NCBI GenBank assembly: GCA_947567585.1
Contig: CANONE010000122.1
Span: forward strand, 1 to 6,418
Origin: an uncultured Clostridia bacterium
GTDB taxonomy: Bacteria > Bacillota > Clostridia > Oscillospirales > Acutalibacteraceae
Length of the DNA: 6,418 nt
Direction of reading: 5' to 3'
A program made the position numbers and the translations under genes. This document shows positions 5,282 to 6,418 of the stretch, one piece after another. The number at the start of each line of letters is the position of its first letter. Position 1 is the first letter of the stretch. The notes beneath the pieces are model-generated. The model was given only the letters and a program-made list of their open reading frames with translations, was not told the origin of the DNA and searched no databases.

Positions 5282-5782
5282 ATGGAGAAGATTAGGGTTA
5301 TCATTTCCAACCGGCAAAAGCAAGTTAGAATCCCCACCGGGGTACGGATGTTGATCCGCCGGTGCTGCCATGCGGTGCTCCAGATGGAAGGCTTTCCGGA
5401 TCCTGCGGAGATCAGCATCAGCTTTGTGGACAACGAGCAGATCAAGGAAATGAACCGGCAGTACCGGGACAAGGATTCCGTCACGGACGTGCTTTCCTTC
5501 CCCATGGGCGAGGACGGCCACTATGATGTCAATCATGAGACTGGAGCTAAAATCCTGGGGGATATTGTGATTTCCGTGCCCAGGGCCATGGAACAGGCCC
5601 GCACATATGGACACTCGCTGGAACGGGAGATTGGCTACCTCACCGCCCACTCCATGCTGCATCTATTGGGGTATGACCACGAGGACGGCGGTTTGGCCCG
5701 GGTGCGTATGCGGGAAAAGGAAGAGCGGGTTATGAGAGAATTGGGCCTGCCCGCCAGCAGCAGCTATGCCCCCGAAGAATGA
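5282..5782 (+). CDS. ybeY: rRNA maturation endoribonuclease YbeY
   Basis: This 166-residue protein is the metal-dependent endoribonuclease YbeY, which acts in 16S rRNA 3'-end maturation and ribosome quality control in the cytosol. The zinc site H-x3-H-x5-H is seen in HSMLHLLGYDHE, with H123, H127 and H133. The family usually has HGxLHLxGYDH, so S124 replaces the common glycine, a conservative change next to a ligand. The second hallmark, NRQYRDKDSVTDVLSFPM (58-75), includes the conserved YR and TDVLSF. Length is normal. ATG 5282 has AAAGGGAG (5265-5272) upstream. Its 3' end overlaps dgkA by 17 bases. It is separated from its partner phoH by a gap with no clear promoter. Confidence 0.96.
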   Translation: MEKIRVIISNRQKQVRIPTGVRMLIRRCCHAVLQMEGFPDPAEISISFVDNEQIKEMNRQYRDKDSVTDVLSFPMGEDGHYDVNHETGAKILGDIVISVPRAMEQARTYGHSLEREIGYLTAHSMLHLLGYDHEDGGLARVRMREKEERVMRELGLPASSSYAPEE

Positions 5783-6290
5783 GCGCTCTCGCAAGGCGGG
5801 CGTCCCGCAGGGAAGCGCGGGCACAAAAATGCCCCGGCGAAGCCTGCTTCTAAGCTTCCGGGACGCGTTCCGGGGGATTTGGATTTGCATAAAATCGGAG
5901 AGAAACATGCGCATACACGGGCTGGCCTGCTGTTATGTGCTGTTTTTCGCGTGGAAAACAGAGGTTGGCGGCGGGGAATTGGCGGTTCTTCTTTTGGCTA
6001 TGGGGCTGGTTACCGCCGCAGAAGCCATGAACACATCCATTGAAAGGCTCTGCGATTTTGTAGAAAAGCGCCATGTCCGGCAAATTGGCATGATTAAAGA
6101 CCTGGCCGCCGGCGCTGTGTTGCTAAGCGCCGCTTTCGCCGCAATGGCCGGGGTGGCCATTTTGTTCTCCCCGAAGCGGTGGGCTCTGCTGTGGGGTCTG
6201 GCTGAATCCCCTTGGAGATTGGCCGCTTTCATCGCTTCTCTGATTTTTAGCGGCCTTTTGATTTTTTTAGTCCCGCTGCGAAAAGAGTGA
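5766..6290 (+). CDS. dgkA: Diacylglycerol / undecaprenol kinase family protein
   Basis: This is a membrane lipid kinase that phosphorylates diacylglycerol or, in Gram-positive bacteria, mainly undecaprenol, which supplies the carrier for cell wall synthesis. Family marks are SFRDAFRGIW (30-39), ERNMRIHG (45-52), and the catalytic region AAEAMNTSIERLCDF (84-98, with E86, N89 and E93). These are followed by IKDLAAGAVLLSA (110-122). Three membrane helices are expected in this core. At 174 residues it is longer than the usual 120-130. There is a basic, polar N-terminal extension (1-28) and a fourth hydrophobic segment (about 151-170) after a short linker. ATG 5766 lacks a clear ribosome binding site and relies on the overlap with ybeY; ATG 5829 would give 153 residues, also without a strong site. 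Confidence 0.92.
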   Translation: MPPKNERSRKAGVPQGSAGTKMPRRSLLLSFRDAFRGIWICIKSERNMRIHGLACCYVLFFAWKTEVGGGELAVLLLAMGLVTAAEAMNTSIERLCDFVEKRHVRQIGMIKDLAAGAVLLSAAFAAMAGVAILFSPKRWALLWGLAESPWRLAAFIASLIFSGLLIFLVPLRKE

Positions 6291-6418
6291 TGTTCCTCCA
6301 CTTTGGCTTTTTCAAGTAAAACTGTTTATCACCGACCATTCTGAACCAACTTCCGAAAAATGAAAAGGCAGGCGCTTCCATATTAAGAACCTGTACCAAT
6401 AGGATTTGTGCCCAGGTT
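6291..6418. other. End of window, no gene seen
   Basis: The 128 bases after dgkA show no supported gene. AACCTG (6388-6393) and CAGGTT (6413-6418) are inverted repeats whose 3' arm ends exactly at the window edge. They could be part of a larger hairpin, such as a terminator, that cannot be judged here. The cdd and era genes that often follow dgkA in Firmicutes are not present in this part. Confidence 0.5.

Overview
The window looks like part of the chromosome of a fairly GC-rich, spore-forming Clostridia (Firmicutes) bacterium. Three genes resemble the sporulation families YlbJ, YqfC and YqfD, and the order yqfC-yqfD-(insert)-phoH-ybeY-dgkA follows a gene string well known in Firmicutes. The family (for example Oscillospiraceae or Lachnospiraceae) cannot be fixed from the sequence alone. 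All confident genes are on the + strand.

Layout. Positions 1-165 hold no clear gene. They contain a weak open frame and a long imperfect inverted repeat. A small helix-turn-helix protein of the CD3324 type (166-474) follows and ends in a good intrinsic terminator (483-523), so it is probably its own transcription unit. After a 150-base spacer come ylbJ-like (673-1812), yqfC-like (1831-2112) and yqfD-like (2124-3323). They are 18 and 11 bases apart and are probably co-transcribed sporulation genes. A 261-base spacer (3324-3584) carries an AT-rich terminator-like hairpin, the best sigma-A promoter in the window, a second -10-like box inside an inverted repeat, and GC-rich hairpins just before a ribosome binding site. 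Next are a GNAT acetyltransferase with a TTG start (3585-4052) and phoH, also with a TTG start, overlapping it by 17 bases. A 286-base gap without a convincing gene separates phoH from ybeY (5282-5782). ybeY overlaps dgkA (5766-6290) by 17 bases. The last 128 bases show no gene.

How the genes fit together. YlbJ, YqfC and YqfD are sporulation-associated in endospore formers; the last two are usually mother-cell, sigma-E-dependent genes. PhoH (P-loop ATPase), YbeY (metal-dependent endoribonuclease acting on rRNA) and DgkA (membrane lipid or undecaprenol kinase) are housekeeping genes that are conserved neighbours. In Bacillus subtilis, pgpH (yqfF, a membrane HD phosphohydrolase degrading c-di-AMP) lies between phoH and ybeY. 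Here it is absent, and the non-coding gap sits at that place.

No mobile element, CRISPR array, rRNA or tRNA gene was seen, and I see no clear novel multi-gene system. The points most worth checking are the phoH-ybeY gap with its coding-like minus-strand frame, the structured leader of the acetyltransferase gene, the inverted repeat before the CD3324 gene, and the uncertain N-terminus of YqfC.
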